64,000 nt of DNA from contig DJKX01000032.1 in the NCBI GenBank assembly GCA_002436185.1, positions 62,001 to 126,000 on the forward strand. Direction: 5' to 3'. This DNA is from Fidelibacterota bacterium UBA6531 (GTDB taxonomy: Bacteria; Fidelibacterota; Marinisomatia; Marinisomatales; TCS55). Positions 26,769-36,266 of this stretch are shown here, piece by piece. Numbering within the stretch: the first letter of the stretch is position 1; the number at the start of each line of letters is the position of its first letter. The notes beneath the pieces were generated by a model, which was given only the letters and a program-made list of their open reading frames with translations, searched no databases and was not told where the DNA came from. Both the position numbers and the translations under genes were made by a program.

Positions 26769-29700
26769 ATGAAATCCGGCCGTCAATTTATCATATACAT
26801 TTTATGCTTATCATTTTTAGCAGCGGGTACCGATTGGCGAACCCTCAATTCTACAACAGATCAATTATCCATTGAAGTTATTTTTGATTTAAAGCCCGGC
26901 GAAAAACCGGAACCGCTTACTCTTTTGATAGGACTGCCATCAGAAGAATTGCCCAGCTTAAACATTCGATCATACAATAAACGAAAAGTAGGATTCAATG
27001 TTGATTCTGATGATGCAGGTGTTAAGTGGATTAACCAGCAAAAAGTACGCCAACTTGAAACGGCCACACTTGAAATCAATCCACTGACAACTAACAATTA
27101 TTATTATCAAAATTTTATTATTGACATCTCCTTCAATAAATATCAAACGAAAACAATCCGGGCATCTAAAAATGCTCATTCATTTTTACATCAGCGTATT
27201 TTGAATTGGGATATTGCCCAAAATTGGTTTCAACCCCAAAAAAGAAAACTGAAACGGAGTTCAGAACTTCCGGATGGAACATGGATAAAATTTAAGATAG
27301 CCGACGACCAAATGACCTCCATCAGCGGTGCCGATATAATTAATTTAAGTAGTTCATTTCAGCAAAGTGATCCTCGGAGTTTTATGCTATTTACAGCATC
27401 GACATTGGGTAGGGATCGCAGTTCGACTATCATTAATACACTCACGTATAAACCCATGATAGATAATCTTGTGGAGACAGCATTCGAATTTTCAGGTGAG
27501 GACGATGGATTGTTGGATGTAAATGATAAACTAGTCTTTTATGGACGAGGTGCAAGCGGATTTAATTTAGATGTGGATGACGTGAGTCATCATCAAAATA
27601 TTTATTTTACAGAAAATACATATTGGTTGCTCATTCCGGATGATTCTTCCTTGCGGGGAAAACGAGTAACGACATTAAATCCACCACCGTCAACTAGTCT
27701 TACGTTAGATTATGCAACTTCGTATGTTCACGTTGAGAATGATGTTATAAACCCATTTGAAAGCGGTATCGCTTGGACAGGTCCGCCTTTTGGCAAGGGA
27801 GCCAGTTATACACTTGTTTATACGTTAAACGATGTTAAATCGTCTGTGGATTCACATTTCAATATCGCTGTGCGAGGAAGCTCGACGGATATCGATTTCA
27901 TCGCTAATCCTCGACATATCATTGACATATATCTTAATTCACGAAATGTGTTAAGGGAAAATTTTAATTTTACAGGATTGAGTAAGCAGACCAAGTCATT
28001 CACCGTTAGCGGTTCTGAATTAACAGATGGTGTCAATCTCATCTATCTTGATAACACATCTTCCTCCAACAGTTATTCCCTACCGCATTTTGATCATGCA
28101 ACAGTAGATTATGGTCGAATTCTAAACATGGATAACAGTCCTTTTGAATTTTATGCTCCCATCCACAGCAATACAGTTTCTTTTACTTTTTCAGGATCTT
28201 CAGTACCGATTGTTTGGGATATTACTGAAATTATTCATCCTAAAAATATAATTGTTGAACCGTCCAATGATGATTATTTAATCGCGGTTGATCTACCCGT
28301 TGATACACTATCGAGATTTATTGTTTTTGATGAAAGTGATATCAATATAATCACAGAATTGGAACTGATGAGTAATACCAATTTTGCTTCGTTACGAAAT
28401 CAAGATCAAGGTGTAGATCATCTTATCATTGGGCCAATCGAATTTAGCAGCCCTGCTCAACCGTTAAATGATCATCGCAGCAGTTCCCGTTATATACCAC
28501 TTGAGGATATTTATAATGAATTCTCCGGCGGAAATGCAGATCCCACAGCTATACGATCTTTTTTGCAATGGACACAGGAAGAATGGACAGCCCCACAACC
28601 CTATTGTGTATTGCTCCTGGGCGATACGGATTATGATTACAGAAATATTACCGGTGAATCCGAAAGCCAAGTTCCTACAATCATTTCCGGCACCTATTCA
28701 AATCGAGCTGTGGACGATCGATTGGCAGCAATAAACGGACGTATCCCTGATTTGGCATTGGGCCGCTTTCCTGCGAAATCAGCTAGCGAAGTTGAAGATT
28801 TTGTAACAAAGCTTATTGAGCACGAAACGAATCCGATTACCGGTTATTGGCGGCAACGCGTTACACTTGTTGCCGATGACGGCGCCCGGCCGGAAGATGG
28901 CAGTTCCGGTGGATCCATTTCAACCGGAAAAAGCCATACCCAAAATTCTGAAATTGTTGCTGATTGGATTTCACCGCGTGTAGAGGTCAATAAGCTGTAC
29001 ATGCTGGAGTTTCCAGAAGTGAACGATCCTTCGTCCTATGGCGTTATAAAACCGGATGCAACAGATGCGCTAATGGAAACTATCAGCGAAGGTACAGCCA
29101 TCATCAATTATATAGGTCACGGATCCGCTCATCAATGGGCCCAAGAGAAACTGCTGGTGCAGGATCGAGGTGATATAAACAGAATTACAACTGAAATGAA
29201 ATTACCTCTTTGGGTCGTCGGTACATGTTCTTGGGGACACTTTGATTACTTAGATTCTGAATCATTTTCAGAAGAACTCATCCGCCAACCCCTGGACGGC
29301 GCCGCAGGAATCATTACTACCAGCCGAGCCATAGGTGTATCGTCTAATGCGCTCTATATTACAAAAATATTTAAAGCGATTTTTCCGGATCATGAAGTGA
29401 CCGATGAACCGGTTGGAATTGTTCTGCAGTCTGTAAAGGACGGAAACAGCAGTGGTGAATTATTTCATTTATTTGGTGATCCGGCCATGCCCATACCCAT
29501 TCCAAACATGACCGTTAATATAACAGATATTAATCCTGACACATTAAAATCCCTGGATACTGCACGAGTGTACGGTGATCAAGCAATTTCTACAATAGCA
29601 AGCGGAATCGGCATTATCCGATTGGTAGATGCGGAACGTGAAATCACTCGGCAGTATAACATAAATTCAACCACACAGGAAATTTCATACACACTACCCG

Positions 29701-30533
29701 GACCTATTTTATTCAAAGGTCAATTTTCAATCACCGGGAATGATTTCAGTGCCCGTATGCGTATTCCAAAAGATATTTCATATTCTTCTACCCCGGCACA
29801 ATGCAATGTATATGTGCAACTGGAAACAGAACCACCTGTAGAAGCGTTGGGAATATTAGATAATATATACCTGACCAGTGGAACACCTGTCCAAGACACG
29901 CAAGGCCCCATAATAGCGTTTGAAACTGAAACGGGAAAATTATTGCGCAACAACGATCATTTAATAAGTGATGAAGGTGTAAATGTCCGCCTTTCAGATC
30001 CATTGGGGATTAATGTAACCGGAGAAGTTGGCCATGAAATTATGATTACAGATTTGAATGATGATTCAAAAAATAATCTGTCCAATCGGTTTATTTATGA
30101 CGAAAACAGTATAACGACTGGTGTATTATCTATTCCTTTTGATGAAAACGAAGAATCCCTTTCCCTGCACATCAAAGCTTGGGATAATGCCAATAACCCT
30201 GCAGAAAAAGAAATCACGTTTCAAATACTGTCAGATCAGACATTCCGAGTTTTGAATATATTGAATTTTCCAAATCCCTACGCTACAACGACACAATTCG
30301 CTTTTGAACTTACATCATCTGCAACTGTCTCTATAAATGTCTATACATTGGGAGGGCGTCGTGTGGTATCCATTCCTGAAGAAGATTTTTCCAGCGGATA
30401 TAATTATATTAATTGGGATGGCCGGAATGCCTATGGTGAACGATTAGCCAATGGCGTATATTTATATAAATTAAAAGCGGATGACGGTGAACAAACTGTT
30501 TCCATTATTAAAAAACTGGCTAAGTTTCAATAA
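26769..30533 (+). CDS. porU: Type IX secretion sortase PorU (peptidase family C25)
   Basis: 1254 residues from the ATG at 26769, which begins a signal peptide (MKSGRQFIIYILCLSFLAAG); an in-frame ATG at 26664 would add 35 residues without reason. A long N-terminal beta-rich region leads to the C25 domain: VDDRLAAINGRIPDLALGRFP, the catalytic histidine in NYIGHGSAHQW (H784) and the cysteine in VVGTCSWGHFD (C820). Beta domains and a FlgD-like C-terminal sorting domain (FPNPYATTTQFAFEL .. NGVYLYKLKADDGE) follow. PorU removes the sorting signal from secreted cargo and attaches it to lipopolysaccharide at the cell surface. Confidence 0.88.
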   Translation: MKSGRQFIIYILCLSFLAAGTDWRTLNSTTDQLSIEVIFDLKPGEKPEPLTLLIGLPSEELPSLNIRSYNKRKVGFNVDSDDAGVKWINQQKVRQLETATLEINPLTTNNYYYQNFIIDISFNKYQTKTIRASKNAHSFLHQRILNWDIAQNWFQPQKRKLKRSSELPDGTWIKFKIADDQMTSISGADIINLSSSFQQSDPRSFMLFTASTLGRDRSSTIINTLTYKPMIDNLVETAFEFSGEDDGLLDVNDKLVFYGRGASGFNLDVDDVSHHQNIYFTENTYWLLIPDDSSLRGKRVTTLNPPPSTSLTLDYATSYVHVENDVINPFESGIAWTGPPFGKGASYTLVYTLNDVKSSVDSHFNIAVRGSSTDIDFIANPRHIIDIYLNSRNVLRENFNFTGLSKQTKSFTVSGSELTDGVNLIYLDNTSSSNSYSLPHFDHATVDYGRILNMDNSPFEFYAPIHSNTVSFTFSGSSVPIVWDITEIIHPKNIIVEPSNDDYLIAVDLPVDTLSRFIVFDESDINIITELELMSNTNFASLRNQDQGVDHLIIGPIEFSSPAQPLNDHRSSSRYIPLEDIYNEFSGGNADPTAIRSFLQWTQEEWTAPQPYCVLLLGDTDYDYRNITGESESQVPTIISGTYSNRAVDDRLAAINGRIPDLALGRFPAKSASEVEDFVTKLIEHETNPITGYWRQRVTLVADDGARPEDGSSGGSISTGKSHTQNSEIVADWISPRVEVNKLYMLEFPEVNDPSSYGVIKPDATDALMETISEGTAIINYIGHGSAHQWAQEKLLVQDRGDINRITTEMKLPLWVVGTCSWGHFDYLDSESFSEELIRQPLDGAAGIITTSRAIGVSSNALYITKIFKAIFPDHEVTDEPVGIVLQSVKDGNSSGELFHLFGDPAMPIPIPNMTVNITDINPDTLKSLDTARVYGDQAISTIASGIGIIRLVDAEREITRQYNINSTTQEISYTLPGPILFKGQFSITGNDFSARMRIPKDISYSSTPAQCNVYVQLETEPPVEALGILDNIYLTSGTPVQDTQGPIIAFETETGKLLRNNDHLISDEGVNVRLSDPLGINVTGEVGHEIMITDLNDDSKNNLSNRFIYDENSITTGVLSIPFDENEESLSLHIKAWDNANNPAEKEITFQILSDQTFRVLNILNFPNPYATTTQFAFELTSSATVSINVYTLGGRRVVSIPEEDFSSGYNYINWDGRNAYGERLANGVYLYKLKADDGEQTVSIIKKLAKFQ

Positions 30534-30547
30534 CAAAGGTATTTAGT

Positions 30548-30964
30548 ATGAGTGTAACACAACTGGATCATTTGAACTTAAGTGTTAGTAATTTCAAAGA
30601 AACGGTAGAGTGGTATCAAAAGGTATTTGGTTTTATTCTCGTTGAAAAGGGAATTCAAGACGATAAACCTTGGGGAATTATTCAAAAAGAAAGTGCATTA
30701 CTTTGTATATACGAACAGCAGGATTTGGTTTTATTGGATCGGTTTGAATCAGCGGAGAAATCTATTCATTATTTAGCACATTTTGGACTGCGGATTGATA
30801 ATCAACAAGAATGGGAAGAAACAATTAAAAGAGAAAAAATTGACGTTATGTATGATGGACCAATACGATGGCCAAAATCCATAGCTTGGTATATCAAAGA
30901 TCCAACCGGTTGGGAAATTGAAGTGGTATTGTGGGATAATGATAAAATTCAATTTGAGAAATAA
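30548..30964 (+). CDS. VOC family (glyoxalase-like) protein
   Basis: 138 residues with one glyoxalase/bleomycin-resistance/dioxygenase fold: QLDHLNLSVSNFKETVEWYQ at the N-terminus supplies a metal histidine, and DPTGWEIEVVLW at the end supplies the glutamate. The substrate cannot be told. The ATG has an AAAGGT sequence upstream, 15 bases after porU. The last 26 bases overlap the maf gene. Confidence 0.87.
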   Translation: MSVTQLDHLNLSVSNFKETVEWYQKVFGFILVEKGIQDDKPWGIIQKESALLCIYEQQDLVLLDRFESAEKSIHYLAHFGLRIDNQQEWEETIKREKIDVMYDGPIRWPKSIAWYIKDPTGWEIEVVLWDNDKIQFEK

Positions 30965-31556
30965 TTTGCCTCTATTTTCAATCATATTGGCTTCAGCGTC
31001 ACCCAGAAGGAAGCAACTATTAGACATGATCGATATCGATTTTGAAGTGATTCCAAGCGACGTTCATGAAGATTTTAATATTGACCTTAATCATGAAGAT
31101 TTTGTTCAGCATTATGCCCGGGAAAAATCGTTGGATATTGCTGAAAAATATCCGGATCATTTAGTCATTGGTGCAGATACGATCGTGGTTCTGGATTCTA
31201 AAATTCTGGGAAAGCCTAAAGATGAAGCAGATAGCTCTAATATGCTGCAGTCACTTTCAGGCCGAACTCATACCGTCTATACTGGCATTTCATTAAATCA
31301 TATAAATGAGAAAATCAGTGACACATTTTTTGAACAGACACAGGTGTCATTTAACGAATTATCTGATTCTGTTATATCCTATTATATTGACACTTATAAA
31401 CCTTTAGATAAAGCAGGAAGTTATGGAATTCAGGATTGGTTTGCCATAAACGTAAATCGAATAGACGGATGTTTTTATAATGTAATGGGATTCCCTCTCG
31501 CAGCATTTTTCAGTCACTATAAAAAATATGACAATTCTATTGTTAGGGTATCATAG
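30939..31556 (+). CDS. maf: Maf family nucleotide pyrophosphatase
   Basis: About 205 residues from the ATG at 30939 (an in-frame ATG at 30918 is possible). The start motif SIILASASPRRKQLL, the VIGADTIVVLD catalytic region and the KAGSYGIQDW stretch identify Maf/YhdE, which hydrolyses non-canonical or dTTP/UTP-type nucleoside triphosphates and can act as a septum formation inhibitor. Its place just before the division cluster agrees with that role. Confidence 0.9.
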   Translation: MIKFNLRNNLPLFSIILASASPRRKQLLDMIDIDFEVIPSDVHEDFNIDLNHEDFVQHYAREKSLDIAEKYPDHLVIGADTIVVLDSKILGKPKDEADSSNMLQSLSGRTHTVYTGISLNHINEKISDTFFEQTQVSFNELSDSVISYYIDTYKPLDKAGSYGIQDWFAINVNRIDGCFYNVMGFPLAAFFSHYKKYDNSIVRVS

Positions 31557-31590
31557 AGTCGTTTAATTTTCTTATCTACTTATTTGAATC

Positions 31591-32415
31591 ATGAGTGAAT
31601 TTTACACAGAATTAAAAGAACTTAGGGAATCCCAGAACATTGATTTGGAAGAGATTCAATCTCGTACCAAAATCAATATTGAATATCTCCTTGCCATAGA
31701 AAACGGCCAGTTTGAAGTTTTACCCCTTCCATACGTCCGTCTTTTTATGAGGGCTTATGTGTCTGAAATCGGTGGTGATACCGATGAAGCACTGCACCAA
31801 CTTGATATTTTCCAAGGACGCAAAGCAGGAAAACGATCTTTCAAAAAGACAGAAAAGATTGAGCCCAAACCTACAAAGACAGAACCGATTTCAAAAGCAC
31901 CGACCCAATCACGCCCTCCTACTAAAATACGTCAGGATTTGATTAAAGGCGGAGTTTTACTAATTGTCTTCCTGTTTGCGATATTCATCATTAAAAAAAT
32001 AAATAAAGAAGGAAGCTCGGCTACAATTGAAAATGGAGAAATTATTCTCGTTGAAAATCCGGATGTTATCACAAACGATCAACTGATCAATGACTTTGTA
32101 GAAGCCGTTTCTCAAACAGTTGCCATGGCTGTCGAACCTCCTCTAAAACTGAAAATGGTTACCACAGAAAGAATCTGGTACAGTCTGACGGCTGACACAT
32201 CTTCAACGCAAACAGATATACTTACTGCCGGAGAAGAAAAAAGCTTATCTTTTGAAAACCAAATTTATATTCGCCTGAACCAGACAACTGGCATTTCACT
32301 ATACATTAATGGACTCGAAGTAAAAGAGCTAGGGCAGTACAATCACCCTGCTGAGATACAGTTCTTTGCCGAACCATCCACTATAACAGTAAAACACTAC
32401 CTCCCCCAAAGATAG
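31591..32415 (+). CDS. RodZ-like helix-turn-helix membrane protein
   Basis: 274 residues. An N-terminal HTH_25 domain (LKELRESQNIDLEEIQSRTK, INIEYLLAIENGQFEVLPLP, YVRLFMRAYVSEIGGD) is followed by a proline-rich basic linker, one membrane helix (GGVLLIVFLFAIFII) and a C-terminal DUF4115 beta domain (LKLKMVTTERIWYSL, LYINGLEVKELG). This is the RodZ architecture; RodZ links MreB to the wall synthesis complex. It lies before the division cluster but a terminator separates it from mraZ. Confidence 0.85.
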   Translation: MSEFYTELKELRESQNIDLEEIQSRTKINIEYLLAIENGQFEVLPLPYVRLFMRAYVSEIGGDTDEALHQLDIFQGRKAGKRSFKKTEKIEPKPTKTEPISKAPTQSRPPTKIRQDLIKGGVLLIVFLFAIFIIKKINKEGSSATIENGEIILVENPDVITNDQLINDFVEAVSQTVAMAVEPPLKLKMVTTERIWYSLTADTSSTQTDILTAGEEKSLSFENQIYIRLNQTTGISLYINGLEVKELGQYNHPAEIQFFAEPSTITVKHYLPQR

Positions 32416-32443
32416 TTAAGGGATTACTTTAAATCCCGATTCA

Positions 32444-32467
32444 CTTCAACCGTTGGTTGAAGCATTT
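32444..32467 (+). terminator. Rho-independent terminator after the RodZ-like gene
   Basis: CTTCAACC (32444-32451) and GGTTGAAG (32455-32462) form an 8-bp stem with a GTT loop, followed by a short T-rich stretch (CATTTTGT). It lies 29 bases after the stop codon. A second small stem (GGGAT..ATCCC) precedes it. The T-tract is short, so termination may be partial. Confidence 0.6.
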
Positions 32468-32514
32468 TGTCGTCAATAAACACGCAATTATTTTACTTAT
32501 GTTAAGAAAATAAG

Positions 32515-32544
32515 TTGACAAAAGTGGGTAGAAAGGAATATATT
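32515..32544 (+). promoter_or_regulatory. Promoter of the division and cell wall cluster
   Basis: A perfect -35 TTGACA (32515-32520) is followed after 18 bases by TATATT (32539-32544), close to the sigma-70 consensus. Transcription would start near 32551, about 27-33 bases before mraZ. It is one of the clearest promoters in the window and the only clear one ahead of the 15-gene cluster. Confidence 0.8.
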
Positions 32545-32583
32545 GTGGGTAATTGTGGGTAAACAATTAACCAACTTGTGGGT
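32525..32583 (+). promoter_or_regulatory. MraZ operator: four TGGGT direct repeats
   Basis: TGGGT occurs at 32525-32529, 32546-32550, 32556-32560 and 32579-32583. Starts are spaced 21, 10 and 23 bases, near one or two helical turns for the first three, so these lie on one face of the DNA. MraZ of other bacteria binds TGGGN repeats ahead of its own gene. Here one repeat lies between the -35 and -10 elements and the others lie around the expected transcription start, so binding would block the promoter. Confidence 0.8.
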
Positions 32584-33048
32584 ATGACTATAAACCAAGA
32601 TACATTTACGGGAGAATTTTCCTACACTATTGATACCAAAGGCCGTGTCAATATTCCAGCGAAATTTCGCCAAAGCCTTGCACCTGAAAATGATCAAACA
32701 TTCGTGATCACTCGGGGTATGGATCCGTGTATCTGGGTTTACCCTCTCACAGCCTGGCAAATAATTGAAGACGATCTGAAAGATCTTTCAGCTATTTCGG
32801 GTATTAACAGGTCTTTTATTCGCAATACAGTTCGCTACGCTTCAACAGTAACATTTGATAAACAAGGACGTATCATCCTTTCGTCTAACTTGCTGAAACA
32901 TGCAAAATTGAAAAAAAATGCATTTATAATCGGGATGGTAAACAAAATTGAAATTTGGGAGCCAAGCGAATTGGCGAAAGTAGATAAACAAAATTTAGAA
33001 ATGGACTCTTCAAAATATGATGCACTGGCAGATAGAATTATACTCTAA
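32578..33048 (+). CDS. mraZ: Transcriptional regulator MraZ
   Basis: About 156 residues from GTG (32578); ATG at 32584 is equally possible since neither has a Shine-Dalgarno sequence, and the leader would be only about 30 bases. Two SpoVT-AbrB-type half domains carry the DTKGRVNIPAKFR and FDKQGRIILSSNLL motifs that contact DNA. MraZ represses the division cluster, itself included, through the TGGGT repeats that overlap its promoter. The stop overlaps the start of rsmH (TAATG). Confidence 0.93.
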   Translation: MGMTINQDTFTGEFSYTIDTKGRVNIPAKFRQSLAPENDQTFVITRGMDPCIWVYPLTAWQIIEDDLKDLSAISGINRSFIRNTVRYASTVTFDKQGRIILSSNLLKHAKLKKNAFIIGMVNKIEIWEPSELAKVDKQNLEMDSSKYDALADRIIL

Positions 33049-33938
33049 TGACATCGAATATCTTGCAGGATACATCACACACTCACATTCCTGTAATGGT
33101 GAACGAAGTTTTGGATTTGCTGATCACAGATCAGCAGGGAATTTATCTCGACGGGACATTAGGTCTCGGCGGGCACGCCACATACATCCTAAATGCTCTC
33201 TCAGATTCAGCGAGGCTTTTAGGAATTGATCGCGATGAGAAGGCACTGGCAATCTGTAAAGAACGACTGTCTGGCAGCGGTGCCTTCTCTTGCCACCACC
33301 TCTCTTACGACATTTTCCCTCAATTACTTAATCAAAAAGGTATCACAGCAGTGAATGGGATACTGTTGGATCTTGGTCTTTCCTCTCATCAATTGGATTC
33401 ACATCGTGGATTCAGCTTCCGAAATACCGGCATTCTTGATATGCGCTTTGATTCTGCTACCGGCCAAACAGCCGCACAACTCATTCATCAAGCATCAGCG
33501 GATGACTTGGCGGATATATTCTATAAATTTGGTGAGGAAAGACTTTCCCGGCGCATCGCAAAGTCTGTAAAAGACATGACTTCAATGGAATCAATTGAAG
33601 ATTTAAAAGAAGCAGTTAGAAGAAGCACACCGCCAAAAAATCGTCAAAAAACATTGGCACGCATTTTTCAATCATTGCGCATTGCTGTAAATGGCGAATT
33701 GGATCGCTTACAACATTTCTTGGATTCATTTATTGAATTTTTGTCTCCAGAGGGACGTATCGTAATTATCAGTTATCATTCCCTGGAAGACCGCATGGTT
33801 AAGCAAAGCTTCAAAGCATTAAAAAAAGGAAATTTGTTATCAGTATTAACAAAGAAACCCCTTCCACCTACCAAAGAAGAACAAACAGAAAACAGCCGAT
33901 CTCGTAGTGCAAAATTGCGAGCCGGAGAAAGGATATAA
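33048..33938 (+). CDS. rsmH: 16S rRNA m4C1402 methyltransferase RsmH
   Basis: 296 residues. HIPVMVNEVLDLL at the N-terminus, the SAM-binding YLDGTLGLGGHATYIL and LGIDRDEKALAICKERL segments, and GILLDLGLSSHQLDSHRGFS are diagnostic. The C-terminal IVIISYHSLEDRMVKQSF and SRSRSAKLRAGERI blocks complete it. It methylates N4 of C1402 in 16S rRNA and is the normal neighbour of mraZ. Confidence 0.96.
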   Translation: MTSNILQDTSHTHIPVMVNEVLDLLITDQQGIYLDGTLGLGGHATYILNALSDSARLLGIDRDEKALAICKERLSGSGAFSCHHLSYDIFPQLLNQKGITAVNGILLDLGLSSHQLDSHRGFSFRNTGILDMRFDSATGQTAAQLIHQASADDLADIFYKFGEERLSRRIAKSVKDMTSMESIEDLKEAVRRSTPPKNRQKTLARIFQSLRIAVNGELDRLQHFLDSFIEFLSPEGRIVIISYHSLEDRMVKQSFKALKKGNLLSVLTKKPLPPTKEEQTENSRSRSAKLRAGERI

Positions 33939-34276
33939 TGGCCAAACGACGTAAAAACAAACGTATAAACAGACATAAGGAATTTCTACAAACTTTGTCC
34001 TTTTTCCTTGTGACAGTTTTTTCCATAGGTGGTCTTATCGTCTACCTATGGGTTTATACAGAAATTGACGAAACCATCATGGCAATTGAAATTCAAAAGT
34101 CTACATTTTCTGAATTAAACAATTCTGTAAAGGAATTAAAGAGTGAAATTTCACGTTTAAATCGCGTTGATCGCATTACGGCAGTTGCCCGGAAAGAATT
34201 GGGTATGGTTGTTGCGAAACCGGAACCTATTATTATTCACGTGGATCCAGTATTAGTTGAGAATTCGTTTGACTAA
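33938..34276 (+). CDS. ftsL: FtsL-like cell division protein
   Basis: 112 residues: a very basic N-terminus (MAKRRKNKRINRHKE), one membrane helix (about 19-38) and a periplasmic coiled coil (FSELNNSVKELKSEISRLNR) followed by VARKELGMVVAKPEP, a typical FtsL/DivIC ending. The sequence family is poorly conserved, and the call rests on this layout and on its place between rsmH and ftsI. FtsL joins FtsB and FtsQ to activate FtsW/FtsI. Confidence 0.85.
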   Translation: MAKRRKNKRINRHKEFLQTLSFFLVTVFSIGGLIVYLWVYTEIDETIMAIEIQKSTFSELNNSVKELKSEISRLNRVDRITAVARKELGMVVAKPEPIIIHVDPVLVENSFD

Positions 34277-36266
34277 AACCTATTTAAAATTTCGATCCAG
34301 AGTTATAATTACATCTGGGCTCATTGTCTTTTGCTGGGTTGGCTTATCTGTGCGACTATTTCAAATTCAAATAATTGATGGTGAAGAACTACGCATAAAA
34401 GGGCAAAACCAGAGCATGGTTCAAAAGCCATTAAAAGCAATCCGCGGAAATATTTATGATCGCAACAATGTGTCATTCACACGCAATATTATTCATTATT
34501 CTTTCGGTATCCATCCAACGCAAATAAAGGATAAAGAAGAATTTGCAGAACAAATAAGTGAATATTTGCATGGGGATAAAGATATATACTTGAAGAAACT
34601 GAATTCTTCGAAGAGTTTTGAATATTTAGAGCGAAACATGATGAGGTCACATTGTGAAAAATTGCTCATCAATAAACCGGAGGGTTTAATCGTCGAACGT
34701 AACTCTCGCCGTTATTATCCCCATGGAAATATTGCCTCGCAAGCGTTGGGCTTTGTGGATCTCGATGATAAAGGTATTTCCGGTATAGAGCAAAAATATA
34801 ACAGCTATCTTTCCGGCACAGCTGGCTGGGTTATACGTCAAATAAGCGGACGTGGAAAAACAATTTTCAAAACCAATCTGCCTCAACAGGCTCCCATAGA
34901 CGGTGCGAATATCCAAATGACTATCGACCTTGAATATCAAGCCATCCTGCAAGAAGAACTTGCAGCACAACTTGATAAAACCGATGCGTTATCTGCTATG
35001 GGGCTTATTCTGAACCCGCAAACGGGTGAGATACTTGCTATGTCTTCTGTACCTGATTTTGATCCTAATTATCCCGGTCGCGGTGAAATCGGTTGGCAGC
35101 GAAATAAAGTAATTACGGATCAATTCGAGCCGGGGTCCACGTATAAAATTGTTCCTATTCTCGCTGCGGTGGATAAAAACACTGTTTCCTTGTGGCAGGA
35201 ATTTAATTGTGAAAATGGCAGTTACGTTTTTGCAGGGCGCACAATTAAAGATTGGGAAGATTTTGGATTGCTGACCATGCCTCAAATAATGGAAAACTCC
35301 AGCAATGTGGGTGTCATCAAAATTGCTGAAACTTTGGGCAAAAATAATCTTTATCGTTATAGTAGGGATCTTGGCTTTGGAATGCATACAAACATAAATA
35401 TTGCAGGAGAGCACCCCGGCACATTAAGACACATATCAGATTGGAGCGAAATTTCTCTGGCTGAAATTTCGTTGGGACATGAAGTGGGAGTCACGGCCAT
35501 ACAGTTGGGTATGGCGTATGCTACCATTGCTAACGGAGGATATCTTCTTAAACCCAGACTGATAAAACAAATTGTGTCACCTTCAGGCGAAATTGTTTAT
35601 TCAGAACAACCTGAAGTTATTCGTAAAGTAGCTTCAAAGGACGTAATGGACATCATGACGGATATGCTTTGCCGGGTAGTGGAAACGGGTACGGGTACCA
35701 AAGCGGCCATCAAAGGCTGGACTGTAGCAGGCAAAACCGGGACGGCTCAAAAATTCATCGACGGTCAGTATTCAAAAAAGAAATTTATTTCCAACTTCGT
35801 CGGGTTTTTTCCGGCGGACGATCCCCAACTTGTTGGGGTAATCATATTAGATGAACCAAAAATTGGATACCACTGGGGCGGTTATGGTGCTGCTCCTGTC
35901 TTCCACAAGGTGATTGAACGGATCATTAATATGGATGATTCCATTCGCCTTCTCAAACCACAGACTATCGAAAAAGACCATATGTTGGTCCAAGAGCGTC
36001 TGCCCCTCTCACATACCTCGGATAACACCGTGGCTAAACCAGTGGTTTTATCCAATGCCATGTCAATTGTCCCTGTCGTTCAAAAAGCAAACGGAGATAC
36101 ATACCTTCCGGATGTTCGCGGGATGAGTTTACGCAAAGCTCGTACAGTATTAAGACAAATTGGAATGAGGACTAATTTTAAAGGGTCCGGAAAAGTCATC
36201 TGGCAAAGCCCAAAACCGGGAACTATTGTCACCCATGGATCTATATGCACTATAGGTTTAAAATGA
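34257..36266 (+). CDS. ftsI: Division transpeptidase FtsI (penicillin-binding protein 3, PASTA type)
   Basis: About 669 residues from TTG (34257); TTG at 34269 is an alternative and no ATG fits. One membrane helix near the N-terminus is followed by the dimerisation domain (KAIRGNIYDRNNVSFT) and the transpeptidase domain with SxxK (GSTYK, about residue 294), SxN (ENSSNVGVI) and KTG (VAGKTGTAQK). A C-terminal PASTA domain (YLPDVRGMSLRKARTVLRQI) is like that of SpoVD/FtsI in Bacteroidetes and Firmicutes. It makes the cross-links of septal peptidoglycan. It overlaps ftsL by 20 bases. Confidence 0.94.
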   Translation: MRIRLTKTYLKFRSRVIITSGLIVFCWVGLSVRLFQIQIIDGEELRIKGQNQSMVQKPLKAIRGNIYDRNNVSFTRNIIHYSFGIHPTQIKDKEEFAEQISEYLHGDKDIYLKKLNSSKSFEYLERNMMRSHCEKLLINKPEGLIVERNSRRYYPHGNIASQALGFVDLDDKGISGIEQKYNSYLSGTAGWVIRQISGRGKTIFKTNLPQQAPIDGANIQMTIDLEYQAILQEELAAQLDKTDALSAMGLILNPQTGEILAMSSVPDFDPNYPGRGEIGWQRNKVITDQFEPGSTYKIVPILAAVDKNTVSLWQEFNCENGSYVFAGRTIKDWEDFGLLTMPQIMENSSNVGVIKIAETLGKNNLYRYSRDLGFGMHTNINIAGEHPGTLRHISDWSEISLAEISLGHEVGVTAIQLGMAYATIANGGYLLKPRLIKQIVSPSGEIVYSEQPEVIRKVASKDVMDIMTDMLCRVVETGTGTKAAIKGWTVAGKTGTAQKFIDGQYSKKKFISNFVGFFPADDPQLVGVIILDEPKIGYHWGGYGAAPVFHKVIERIINMDDSIRLLKPQTIEKDHMLVQERLPLSHTSDNTVAKPVVLSNAMSIVPVVQKANGDTYLPDVRGMSLRKARTVLRQIGMRTNFKGSGKVIWQSPKPGTIVTHGSICTIGLK

